From positions 87,008,520 to 87,072,519 of the forward strand of contig NC_059471.1 in assembly GCF_018139145.2 (NCBI RefSeq): DNA of 64,000 bases, read 5' to 3'. The translations under genes and the position numbers were made by a program. Shown piece after piece: positions 53,252 through 64,000 of this stretch. This DNA comes from Gymnogyps californianus (taxonomy: Eukaryota > Chordata > Aves > Accipitriformes > Cathartidae). The notes under the pieces were generated by a model. That model saw nothing but the letters and a program-made list of their open reading frames with translations. It ran no database searches and was not told the origin of the DNA. Each line of letters opens with the position of its first letter. Positions within the stretch are counted from its first letter, which is position 1.

Positions 53252-53268
53252 TAGTAGTAGTAGTAGTA
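53252..53268. repeat. (TAG)n microsatellite
   Basis: Five TAG units followed by TAATAA, in intron 4. It gives Val/Tyr/Thr runs in overlapping ORFs, which are spurious. Confidence 0.85.
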
Positions 53269-56200
53269 ATAATGATGGTATGTTTCAAGATTATAGCCTG
53301 CAAGTACCCTGAGAGGAGAAGTGTTTGACAGGTAATTGCAATAGGTAATTTGACAGCTTGCTGACTCGGACTTGTAAACCAGATCATATATATGCAAAAC
53401 CAGAAGTGTTTTCTGCTGAATATTATCCCATAGTTATAGTACTGGAGAACTGCACGAACATTTTTTCCCTGTGGGTTATATGAGCATTAGGATGAGTTGG
53501 CAGGTCTTCTAGATCTCAGTACTTCACATTTTGAGTTGAGATTTAATCAACTCAGGTGCAAAGAAAAGGACTAAAGAATAAGAAAAGTACCAGGGTAATT
53601 AGCTGACCCCATTCCCCACTTCTGTGACATACTAAGACAAATGTTTAAAAAGAAGGCAATAATAGTGAGGGGAGAAGAAAATAAAATGGAAAAATAAAGC
53701 ATCATAAACATTACTTTTGAAAAATAAAATCCACAAATATTTATATTTTATATATGTTGCCTTGTGTGAATTGTTCTAGCAATGGCTGGGGCAGGGTGGG
53801 GTTAGATGTGTACATTTCGCAGCATTGTCACCAGTCAGTGCTGTCTAATTCAATGGGTTTAATTTAAATGTCTTTAGTAATTATTACTTATGACATTCCG
53901 ATAGGATCTTTGCAGATAAAATGTGTAATTTTTATAGAAATAATGCAGAATTGTGGTTATGAAGGTCAGAAGTTCTGGAAGAAATATGAGTGATGCCTCT
54001 CAGTTGCAGTGTAGCGTAGGTCTTGCTAGTCTTAAAAACAGGTTTTAAAATTATACTGGGATTGAAAGTGCAGAAGAACCCTCTCCCTGATTGTTGTGGT
54101 TTGTTCTTGCTCTTTTCTTACTCCCTTACTACACTTTTTTTCTTTTTTTTTCCAATTTCGGACCTCATGTTTCCCTTTTTTTAGGATCTTAGCGTAGTTC
54201 CAGCTGCCTCCACAAAGGTCACTTTTGCCATTTTTGATGCATGAGGCAGAGCTGGAAAGAGTGACCATGAAAATCTGATATTATTAATTAAGTTGTTCCA
54301 TCATATTCCCCTTTTATTTATCTTTCTTTGCAGATTATACTGTCCCATTTTCCTCTCTGAACCTGCTAATGGCCAATATTTGACTACATCTTCAGGAAGT
54401 ATAAATTAACACAGAACTGCTTTTGTTGCTTTATTAGCAGTCTACGTTACTAATCTTTTAGAAAATAATGCGCATTTAGAAGATGCAAACCGTATGCTGT
54501 TTCAGCTGAAGTTTTGTTTGCTTGGTTAGATGAAGATCATACAGCCTAGCTTTAGTTATAGTTTGTCAGTGAATATATGTGTGAAGTTCACAGAATAAAC
54601 AGGTAAAAGTAAAATATCTCCTCCTTGCTGTATCTGTGTATTTCAGTTCAGGGGTAATCACAGTATTGTTTCACTAAGTGAACAGCAAATTTTTAGCTTG
54701 TTTAGGAGTAGAGCTTGGTTGCAGATGTGTTCCTGCTTTTCTAAAGTAGAAAAAAGTTGATGTTAAATTGCATATGATCTGTTTCTTACCTTAATTGCAA
54801 TGTTTTGATACTGTGGTTAAACAGATATTTAAGAAGATCTTTCAGGAGTAAGATATGGGCTTGTAGTCTAGGTATGGAAGGAAGAGATGTTCTCCAGCAG
54901 TGGGTGGTATGCTATTAAGAATACAAATTTATTTCTAATTGCATAGTTAGCAACTCTTTTTATAGTTCTCAAGTGCTTTAAGCTCTTTTAGTTGAAATGA
55001 AATGGGTATGAAAAAGCAATAATTGTAAATGGTAAAGGCCCCCAGTAATAAGCATTCAGTTTATCATTCTACCTAAGGGATGTTTGAAGAAGGTGGGCAT
55101 AGTTATCCTCAGCGCTTGCTTAAAGATAAAGCACAAAGCAGTGGAGTGACTTAAATCTAAGGGGAAATAAACTGTTCACTATGAAAGAAAGTGACATGTA
55201 GGTTTTGCTCTTGGGATCATTCAGAAGCAGTCTCAGCCCTCATCTTTAGGGATGGCTGCAGGAAGTTAAAACGAGCTTGCTACGATGCAGGGATCAGCTT
55301 GGTGACCTTTTCTAGGTTTCTTTGAATCCTAGACTTCAGGGCTGCTCTGGGCTATGCTGGCATGGATCTTTGCATTCCTGCACATTTGCCTGAGTTCATG
55401 CTTGAATTATGTTCAGTTGGGCATCATTAATATATGGAAAAAGTATATTTTGGAATTGTTTTTTTACCTAGGCATTGCGTTTGCTCTCCTCCAGTTTTTC
55501 TGTCTTTTATGGGTTACTGAACTGTTAATTTTTCTCTTGCCTGAATATGAAGATGTAGCATCAACAATCAGCTGTCCACTGTGTGATGAACTCATTTAGC
55601 AATTCCTCTTCCCAGATCCTGGATTTGTAGGGAATTGTGTGTTGAGGAGAGAATTTAAGGCCACCTGCCCTTATACATAGACTGGATACCTGAGAAGTTT
55701 TCCACTTGCTTTACTGTCTTTTGTAGATTCAGAAGTATTTTAATTTTTTTATATATACTCTTGGTTTGTCAGAAATAAGCATATTTCTTTAGCTTCCTCC
55801 ATGATTGTGTGGAAGAGTTTAATTTCAAGGATGTAGCAGTGTTTCTCTGTTATTCACTGGTTTCTTGGTTGTAGTAAACCTCTACAGCATTTAAGAACCC
55901 AGAATCCTTCTTCCCTTAGTAGTGAGACTCCTCAAACTGTATCCTCTTTAAGCTGAATGTTTAAACTTATAGTAAACTCTTCCTATTACCAATGAAATAA
56001 TTATGTCTGCTTAAAAGCACTTCTTTTTTTCAATATAAATGTTGCAATCCCTTCCTGCTATTTTTGCAAAATGATTCATAAGAAACTATGCAGAACATAC
56101 ATGTATCCAGATTGAAAATGTTACGTGCCCTCCCACATAGAACAATGAAATACGTGTTTGCTACTAAGATTGCAAATACTTCATTGATGTCTGCATATAA

Positions 56201-57393
56201 TTAAACGTGTTAGATTTTCTTTCCGGCTGTACTTACTGGCAAATGTTTCCTGAATGCGAACAGCTGTTATTAGGAAAATACTCCCTGATCAACCTGCTGC
56301 TTCTGCATAGGTTGCTTTATATAAAGCTTAAGAACACATTGGCTTTTCTTGCCTAAGTAACACTAGAAGCATTTCATGGATTAAAAGTTCATTTTTTTAA
56401 AACAGTTGCATATAACAAAGTTGTTTTTCTAACAGGATAAACTGATTTAAAAATGAGACTTAAAACATGAAAACTTAGTCGCATTTTTCATATGGGTTAT
56501 TAGGTAGGATATAAAGCATCCATTCTAAACAGAGCTTGCACTAATTATCATAAAGCTACAGCATCTGATGAACTTAGAAAAGAGTTGTTCTTTCACCAAT
56601 GTTTGTTGTATTTCATGTGCTCTCTGCCTTACTAATTCAATTTCTCTATACCCACTGAGATTTTGGCCTGTCAGAAAAACTTTCACAGCCCCCAGCCTCT
56701 CATCTGTTAGTCTTGCCTATAGAAACTGCCTCACATGCTACGTAAGGTGGCAACAATGTGCGTGCAGTTCCCAGCGGGCTGTATGTAATAAGATGGTCCA
56801 ACTCAGTTTCCTGTGCGTTTTGTATTCCGCGTTTTTCTTCCCTCCCATTGCATGAGGTGTTATAAACAACCAGTGGTTCCCTTTTCTCTTCTTCCTCCTC
56901 CCAGGGTTTTCCTTCTCTTCTTTGGCAGGGTGTGCAAACGTGTCAGTTCAGCTCAGCTCAGCAAGAATTGTTCAGCTTAGTTTTCTTTCTTAGTTACTTA
57001 AGACGATTGCTGGTACCTCTGTTTTTCAGTGTTACCAATAGGAGCAGGTCATTTTTGTCCATGGTCAGGGACTGCTGGTTGAAGCCACTTGTCTGGCATA
57101 CATGTGACTGGCTGGTATGTGCCAAAAGGATGTAAAGTGGAGGAAGATTGTTATCTGTCTCAGGGAAGGAAGCAACAAGAACTAGTGAATAGATGTAAAC
57201 ATTTACCGGTATTACCTTTCTGTGGTGGCTCCACACTTTGGTTACATGAATTTTTCCTTTCTGTTTGAGACTTTGAAATCTTTTGTTTCATCCTAAAGAA
57301 TTTTCAGTTCAGTTTAATTCTTTTTAAGGGTAAATCTAGGAAGGGTGAATGATTGGATCAATTTAACCTGCCTTTTCTGCTTTATTTTTTCAG

Positions 57394-57435
57394 GATTGCA
57401 CAGTATATGAAACAGAGAATAAAATTCTTCATGTG
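57394..57435 (+). CDS. CNKSR2: CNKSR2 exon 5 (42-nt exon, end of CRIC domain)
   Basis: Very short internal coding exon of 42 nt, exactly 14 codons (DCTVYETENKILHV), flanked by phase 0 introns. The acceptor is ttattttttcag|GAT and the donor GTG|gtgagt, a strong consensus donor. It follows on directly from the IVQQ end of exon 4 and matches the CNKSR2 protein at about residues 174-187, the tail of the CRIC domain just before the segment that leads to the PDZ domain. Because the length is a multiple of three, the exon could be included or skipped without changing the frame. The next exon, which should begin with a CKTLSGV-like peptide, was not seen in the remaining 6.5 kb. The exon is too short to be picked up as an ORF; it was found from the family protein and the splice signals. 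Confidence 0.94.
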
Positions 57436-58295
57436 GTGAGTAGTGTTTGGATTTCTATTAATAAATATATTTGTATACACTACATAGAATTGTAGAGCTG
57501 TGTGTTTTGTGCTTTTTCTATGCAGTGCTACTGTGATAATGAACTAGTCTGGGTATGACTGAGTGAATGTATGGAACTACTTGTGAATAGGTAATGATGT
57601 TATGGAAGCCGAACTTGGCATATGAGAAGCCAGGAACTTTGCAAGGGTTTGTATTTCTCTGGCTCAGGCCTGTCTGTTATTTGTAAACCATGGTCAGAAG
57701 AATGATTTTGAAAAGTGGCTTTTTTTGAGAGAGAGAGCTGGTTGCTAGGCTTCTGTGAAATCATATATGTTTATGTTAGTCATATAGCTTCATTTATATG
57801 GCATTATTCCTCGTAGGAGCATGGAGCCAGCCTAGTGATAGGAAAAGTAATGCAATTCTTTCCTTTTGAATTCTCAGCATAAATACAACGGTCTGTTCCC
57901 AGGATCTGTGGTGCTATTGATAATAAAGCAGATGAAAGTTATCAGGGCATCAGAACACAGGATGAGTTTGAAAGGCTGGTACTTTGGTGGATGGAGAGTC
58001 AAAAGCTTGAGTAAACTTTCTCTGAAAACTACACCTAAGTTTTAGATATTAAATTGCGTTTCATGTTGTGGCTGTAATTTACTGAGTATTAAGTTAACCC
58101 AGAGCTTGTTTCTAAAAGTTAGATACAAAGATATTCTTCCTAAGAGTGAGTAATGAATTGGTTAAATTTATTCACTGTATTTCACATTTAGGTAGGTTTT
58201 GATATCTTAGTGTTCTTATTACCAGAGCTTAAGCAAGAAAATACTGCATTTCTTTATTTTAAAAGGTGAGCTTCCCAGTAAATTTTGCTACGCTT

Positions 58296-58310
58296 CCCCC
58301 CCCGCCCCCC
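58296..58310 (+). repeat. Short poly-C tract (C8-G-C6)
   Basis: A third, shorter C tract with a single G interruption, in intron 5 about 860 bp downstream of exon 5. Confidence 0.9.
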
Positions 58311-59809
58311 AGTGCTCCCATATCAAATGCTTGGCAAGCTGAATTCTATAAACTTTTGATGCTTTTATTTCACGGTGATGTGGAATAAAACATCTCCTTG
58401 TATTTTTAAGTTTCACTGACGTTTTTCCACTGTGGGACACAAAGAATTAGCAATTTTAGCGAGGCTGACATCATCATCTTTGCTAGGATGATCTCTGCAA
58501 GTATTTAAGTAATGAAGTTTTTAATTGCATAATCTTGGCAAAAGTTGAAGTGCTATAAGTTGCAAATCATTATATATATGTGGTTTTCAATACATGCTTG
58601 TTTACTGCTGTAAGAGCCAAGAGTTCTGACATCTGATATATAAAGTATATATCTTACACAACTTAGCAAAAAGGGTTGTAAAGGGAGCTGGCAGTGCTTA
58701 GAGCTGATGAAGCATCAGTTAATATAGTCTTCAACAGAAAATTTTGAGGAAACTGAGAGGGATTCGTTTAAGATATGTGAGTGCACAAATTTGAGACAGG
58801 TTGCAAAAGTTATATTGTCTTGCATCATTCAGACACATAGGCTTATTTCTTTAATCCACAGTAACTTCATTGTGGTGACAGGTAGACATATGTATTATTG
58901 TGGAGAGCTTATTTAGCTTCTATGATTAGTGCTCAAGCTTGCAAGGAAACATGAACAGAACGTTGAATGTTTTACTGGACCCTAGGATTAAAAATGACTA
59001 TGTGTATTACACGTAACTTGGATCATTTCTGACCATATTGCATTTCAGCTGATGGATGGGATTTCATGGGGCAAAAGCTGACCAAAAGCAATTGAGGAAA
59101 GAGATAAATCTGTGACTGAATAATTAAAAAGATGGGATTTGAAATCATATTTTGAATTTGAAAGAGAGTATTTCACACGTGCAGCTGAAAAGGTTCATGA
59201 TAGAATTGGAAGTGAAAGCAGTCACAGTTCCCTCTAACCCCTCTCCTTGGAAGACAGAAAAAGGTGTTGTGGCTTTAGCCTGTTAGACAATCTGGGGAGG
59301 AGCAATCTAACAGGTAGATTAAAAAAAGAGGGGAAAAGCCTACTGATGTCAAGATCTTGAGAGAGTGCATGGTATTTTTATGCCAGCGTCAAAGAAGAGG
59401 AGACATTAGATACCTTATGAGATAACAATATTTGAATGCACAAGTACAAACTAGATTAAAGATGTTCTAGAGGGGGATTAAGAATTTAAATCTCCTGTTA
59501 CAGACTGTGCATCTAGTAAATTTAGAGGTGAATGTTAAAAGGAAGGTTCTCTGATATAAAAAGAATAGTAGTAAATTTTGGTAAAGGCATAGAAGGAATC
59601 TTGAATGAGAAATGCTGGGAGAACTAGGAAAAATTGGGAGGAGAGGACATGTACACAGATGTTATAGAGAGAGAAAGTAAATTCTCTCTTCTTAAATTCA
59701 AAGGCCAAGCTATTGCAAGTCCATTTTCTGAGTACATTTCCCATCTGCAAACTGTGCAAACTCCTGGAGGTAACAAAAGTGGTGTATGGCCAGCATCACA
59801 TCCAGCTGC

Positions 59810-59860
59810 CAGATACCAACATACAGCTGATACCAATCATCAGATACCAACATATAGCTG
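59810..59860 (+). repeat. Spaced 20-bp duplication
   Basis: CAGATACCAACATAYAGCTG at 59810-59829 and again at 59841-59860, a 31-bp period; the spacer also contains ATACCAA. Intron 5. Confidence 0.9.
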
Positions 59861-61511
59861 TGTTTCCTGGGATGAGTTAGAGAGGAAATTGAATTCAAAA
59901 CTGTGAGCTCACCCCATGTGATTTCACGTACAGCGTTCTCTTCATGACATAAGGAAGGAAGCTTCCTCACAAAAGTGAAAGCCAATGACTTACAACTAAT
60001 TAGCAATTCATGCAATTAGCCTAAGGAAATCCTTGTTGCAAGGTATTGTTCCCACTGAGGTTTGAAGTCAAATTTTAAGAGATCCGTCTTACATAAGTAA
60101 AAAAGAACTACAGCTACAGAAATGAAAATAAATTAAATGACAGTTATGTACTCTTATTCTTTAGGACACCAAGAAATTTACTGCCTTAGGAGCAGATCAT
60201 TGGATCAAAGTAGTTGCTTTTTGTCCGCATTACCTGTTGGTGGTCCAGTGGTTTACTTCAACCCAGAACATAGGTTCAACCTGAACATCTCCATTGTTCA
60301 CATGGCTCAAAGTGTTATTTTGGACTCATGTGCCATGGTTCAGGGGCTGGAGCTCTGTAAGCACGCATCTCCTGTAGGGATGCTGCCCCGTTCCCCCTGG
60401 AGCAAGCCTACTCTGTGCCAAATCAAGGGGGTAAGAGGGTATGTGGACACAAGCGGGGGATGTGAGAGCACTCTGCTGCTATTGCAGTGCATACATGAAT
60501 ACCTCCAAAGTTAACCCATCACTGAGTCTTCACGCTTTCCTCTAAAGCATGGTGGAGTAGGCAACATCCCTCACCAAAGGCAAGATCCTCAATTAAATGA
60601 CTGGTTTGCTTTAATTAGGTAGGGCCAAAAAATAGTTAATGTGCTCATATTCTAATGGCAGTAATTTCTTTTGAAAAGCAAATGAATGCCCTCTTTCTTT
60701 CAGAGATGGCAGTGTGGGTGTTCATGCGGAGAGACTGCTGAATCACCTTGTCCATAGATAGTATGTTTTAACATCAATAAATTTATTCAGATGTTAGCTT
60801 TTTAGATATCACCGATACGTTTAAGAAATCGTATTCTGTGGAGACAGAAATGTATAGCTTCAGCTTACATTCAAGAAAGAAATATTTTTTGTTTACACCA
60901 TGCAATTTGAGTTTCAACTGCTATACAAAAGCATTTTGATTGTCACTCACAATATTAGGTTAAGTAGTAAACTAATCTGTGTTATTCAACTAAACACATA
61001 AAATGTATTTAAAAGGAAAAATGTCCTATGGAAAACTAATGAAGTTATAAGAAGAAATGACCTACTTCAACTTGTTTATTTCTTCTAAATGGAGTTCAAA
61101 GTATGTCTGGGAAAAAATGTCTCTTCTATAATTTTCTGCCCTAGAATTGCAGGTGTGTTGAAACAATTATTTTTAAAGACAACTATATTTCTTGAAATTT
61201 TTTTTTGCTGTGAATTCATTCACAGAAACACTTCGTTTCTGTGGAATAAGAAGCATAAAACCGCACAGGAATAATGTGTTCATTTTTGCTCATTAAAATG
61301 TTGATGCTTCTGAAATATTCATGAATACAGAGAAATGTTTCATATTTCTGCCACTTCATTTCTCAGTATGTTTTTTCCAGGTTACGTTTTGCTCAGTAAG
61401 CGATGTAGTAAATAAATAATTAAATAATAATATTTGTAATAATTTATTAATATAAACAGAAAGTAAATATCACCAGAAAATAATACCAACAGAAGTAGAT
61501 GGCAATAGAAA

Positions 61512-61549
61512 ATATTAACTTAAGAAGAACATATTAACTTATGAAGAAC
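61512..61549 (+). repeat. 19-bp tandem duplication
   Basis: ATATTAACTTAWGAAGAAC at 61512-61530 and 61531-61549 with one mismatch, in AT-rich intron 5. Confidence 0.9.
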
Positions 61550-64000
61550 AAGTTTTAAAATACAGTGGGCCTAATGTGAAAGGATAAGCCATAGGTGTGG
61601 TGTTTGCTTCAAAATTGGAAATTAGTATGCTCTTGCTAGTTTATATTTAGAATCTTTATATTGATTTAACTTGAGATGATAAAATGTATGGAAAACTGGT
61701 CAGCTGAAAAGGGTATCAGTTCTGCTTATTTGGGGAGTTATATGTTAATAATTACAAAAGTCTGAATGGAGCTTTAAAATCTTTGAAGAATAATTCATTG
61801 ATTCCATCCAGCTGTTCAAGGCTGTATATGATGGAAATACCTAGTTCAGATTAATCCATGTGAAGCAGTAGAGTATTAAAATGAGAGCAAAGCAAGAAGG
61901 ACTAATTATAGAAAGTAGAAGCCAGGCTCCAGTCAGATTAATAGTAAGTTTTAAATGCATTTTCTTTTTAGTTTAATTCTATAAAAAAAGAAAATGTTTT
62001 CCTAAGGAATTTCACTTTCTTAAAATTACGCTGCTTTTCCTGCAAAAAGGACAGTTTTATTGAGTTGGAAACTGTAGAAAGTAGAACCGCAGAGTGAAGT
62101 TAATATTCAGAAGTTTTTGAAAAACAAATGAGCTATTTAAATTAAAAAAGAGTTACTAAATTGAAAAAGAAAAGAACAAGTAATGGATCAGAATGTTCTC
62201 TTTTTGCTAAGAACCTTGCAGAAGCCACAGTGATGATAATTCACTCCTGCCCACTATATTTGAATGTTTGTTATAGAACTAGAATTGACTGAAAATGCAT
62301 TGTCAAAGGTATAATTTTTATAGTCTTATTAAAGAAAAAAAAGAAAAAGTAACCACCTTCTTCCTTTCAAGTGCCTATACCTTGCAAATTGGGCCCAGCA
62401 AACATCACTCTAATAGAAGCCTCTCTTTGTACATCCACAATAAGATTTAGTTCACTGTTTAAACTTCATGTATATACAAATGCAATTCCAGGCCCAGTTG
62501 GTTCTAAGATTGCCGGAGTTGCTGATGTATTCCATACAGTACAACAAACGTTTTGGACTAAAATTAATTGATCAATAATTATTTGGTTTGGTTTAAGCTA
62601 ACTAGTTAGACTTCATCCTGAATGCTCATGTAACAAGTTGCTTCGTCTCGGTCAGTTGTAACTAACTGAGCTTTTTTGCTTTCAAACAGATTAAACTTAA
62701 CATTGCCAAGACATTTTTTTCTTACTTTTAGCCCTGAATGTCCGTGTGTCTTATTGGCATTGTATCCCTCATTCAAATGGTGTAGATGAGAGAGTTGATG
62801 GGAGAGGCTTGTGCTTTTCTTGCCCTCAGCCCTGGGAATGTGTTTAAGCCAGGATGCTTCAGTATTGCAAATACTTGGGAAGATAGGTTTAAGCTTGGTC
62901 ACTAGCCTGGGTAAAATTAAGGACAGGAACAAACACAAGTCTGTCTGCTTGACCAGAAATGCTTGGTGACCCTAGAGCTGCCTGAATTGAACAGATAACA
63001 GATGAACGGTTTGAGGAAAGGCCACGGCTTGTGGAGGCCTCTGAAGCTAGCTGTGTCCCTAAGTATGTCCACTCTGCTGCAGAAGACAGACATTTCCCCA
63101 GCACAAATTGAAGTAGCCACAGAGAATCAGAACAGATGCAAAATCTAATTTAGTCACCTTTAGGTCCTCGTCCCCCTGGCTGAAAGAAGGAGCAATTGTG
63201 GAAAATCTATTAGAAATTAGTACGCTAGAGTCCAAAAATACAGGTAGAAACTAAGTATTATCTTTCATTCTTCATGCTCTGGAGTGTGAACTCATTGCCT
63301 ACTGAGTGAAAGAAAATGTTTCCCCTTGAATTTTTGCTGAACAGCTAGATGTTGTGTAGTGATATTTTTCATCCTCCTTTGAATCATTTAGCTTTGCACA
63401 TAAAGACTGTGGTGTAGCTTCAATCTACAATTATAAGTTTGTCACTGAATAGAGAGGAGAATTTATTACTAAAGTGCAGTGATGAGTTACTGCAAAAGAG
63501 AACTGAAGTCATCGCTGTAAGGCTTATAGTGAGAACAGGGACTGTGTGACAAAAGGAGAAAATGTAATCATCTGTTGTTTTCTCTCAGTTAATCTTTTGT
63601 AACTTGCTTTTTTTTTGGCCTGGCCAAATCCTTTTCCTTGTTCAGATACCTTGCACGCTGAAAGCTGAGTGCAGCTTGAGAAAGGCCGAGCATTTTTAAT
63701 GCCTCCTGATTTTTGTAGGAGCAATTCGATGCTCATCTTCCTGTGTGTCTTACTGTAGCTAGTACTGCATTGCAGAGGGGAATCAAGAGTTACAAAAGAT
63801 AAAGGATCCTGATCTCATCAACAATGTTTTCATAAACAGAAATGTAGTTTTACAAAGTAACAAAAGATAACTACCATTTGAGAGAAAAGGTGACTTGTAC
63901 TGTCATCCGATTTCAGTGAAACTAAAATACACATCTACTATGCAGCTTGTGCTAAATAGTTATGCTGAAAAATAATGTGTTCATAAATTGTTAGGAACAA

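Larger units (their letters stand above)
57436..64000 (+). other. CNKSR2: CNKSR2 intron 5, 5' part
   Basis: Non-coding sequence after the strong gtgagt donor of exon 5, running off the right edge. It holds a C8-G-C6 tract at 58296-58310, a spaced 20-bp duplication at 59810-59860 and a 19-bp tandem duplication at 61512-61549. A 125-codon + strand ORF at 60137-60514 shows no recognisable domain and is probably chance. I see no exon matching the next part of the protein. Confidence 0.85.

Noticed and set aside
60137..60514. 125-codon + strand ORF in intron 5
   Set aside because: Does not match the next part of CNKSR2 or any family I know, and has no supporting splice signals.
57436..64000. Search for the next CNKSR2 exon (towards the PDZ domain)
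   Set aside because: No peptide resembling CKTLSGVCDH or the GLGMYIKS PDZ segment was seen, so this exon is taken to lie beyond the window.

Overview
This is vertebrate nuclear DNA, almost certainly from a bird. Four short exons of one gene lie on the + strand, separated by introns of 12 to 16 kb. The rest is AT-rich non-coding sequence with a few repeats. The avian call rests on a small CR1 LINE tail (about 22067-22122) and two solo LTRs (9600-10170 and 31571-32717) whose sequences I recognise as common in neoavian genomes. There is no sign of bacterial, phage, plasmid or CRISPR content, and no rRNA or tRNA gene was recognised.

The gene is CNKSR2 (connector enhancer of kinase suppressor of Ras 2, also CNK2 or MAGUIN), a scaffold of the Ras-Raf-MAPK pathway and of neuronal postsynaptic sites. 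The window begins inside intron 1. It then holds exon 2 (16411-16574, most of the SAM domain), exon 3 (28533-28735, SAM-CRIC linker and most of CRIC), exon 4 (41668-41755, CRIC) and exon 5 (57394-57435, end of CRIC). It ends inside intron 5. The exons join in frame with intron phases 1, 0, 2, 0, 0 and give roughly residues 22-187 of the protein. The initiating exon and the PDZ, PH and C-terminal exons lie outside the window.

Region by region: 1-16410 is intron 1, with a sense-oriented solo LTR that has an intact TATA motif and poly(A) signal, and a C28 tract. 16575-28532 is intron 2, with the CR1 tail, a CpG-dense patch at 25825-26290 that ends in a strong + strand splice donor, and a second poly-C tract. 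28736-41667 is intron 3, with a candidate CTCF site and an antisense-looking solo LTR carrying about ten degenerate 40-52 bp tandem units. 41756-57393 is intron 4, with a GC pocket, an AT microsatellite, a G-rich tract, and a purine-rich block that explains a 241-codon antisense ORF and looks like an ancient interspersed repeat. 57436-64000 is intron 5.

No new multi-gene system was found. The leads most worth checking are the possible alternative first exon in the CpG patch, the T18 tract touching the exon 4 acceptor, the weak exon 2 donor, the 42-nt in-frame exon 5, and the unusual structure of the second LTR. Nearly all long ORFs outside the four exons look like chance or composition-driven ORFs.
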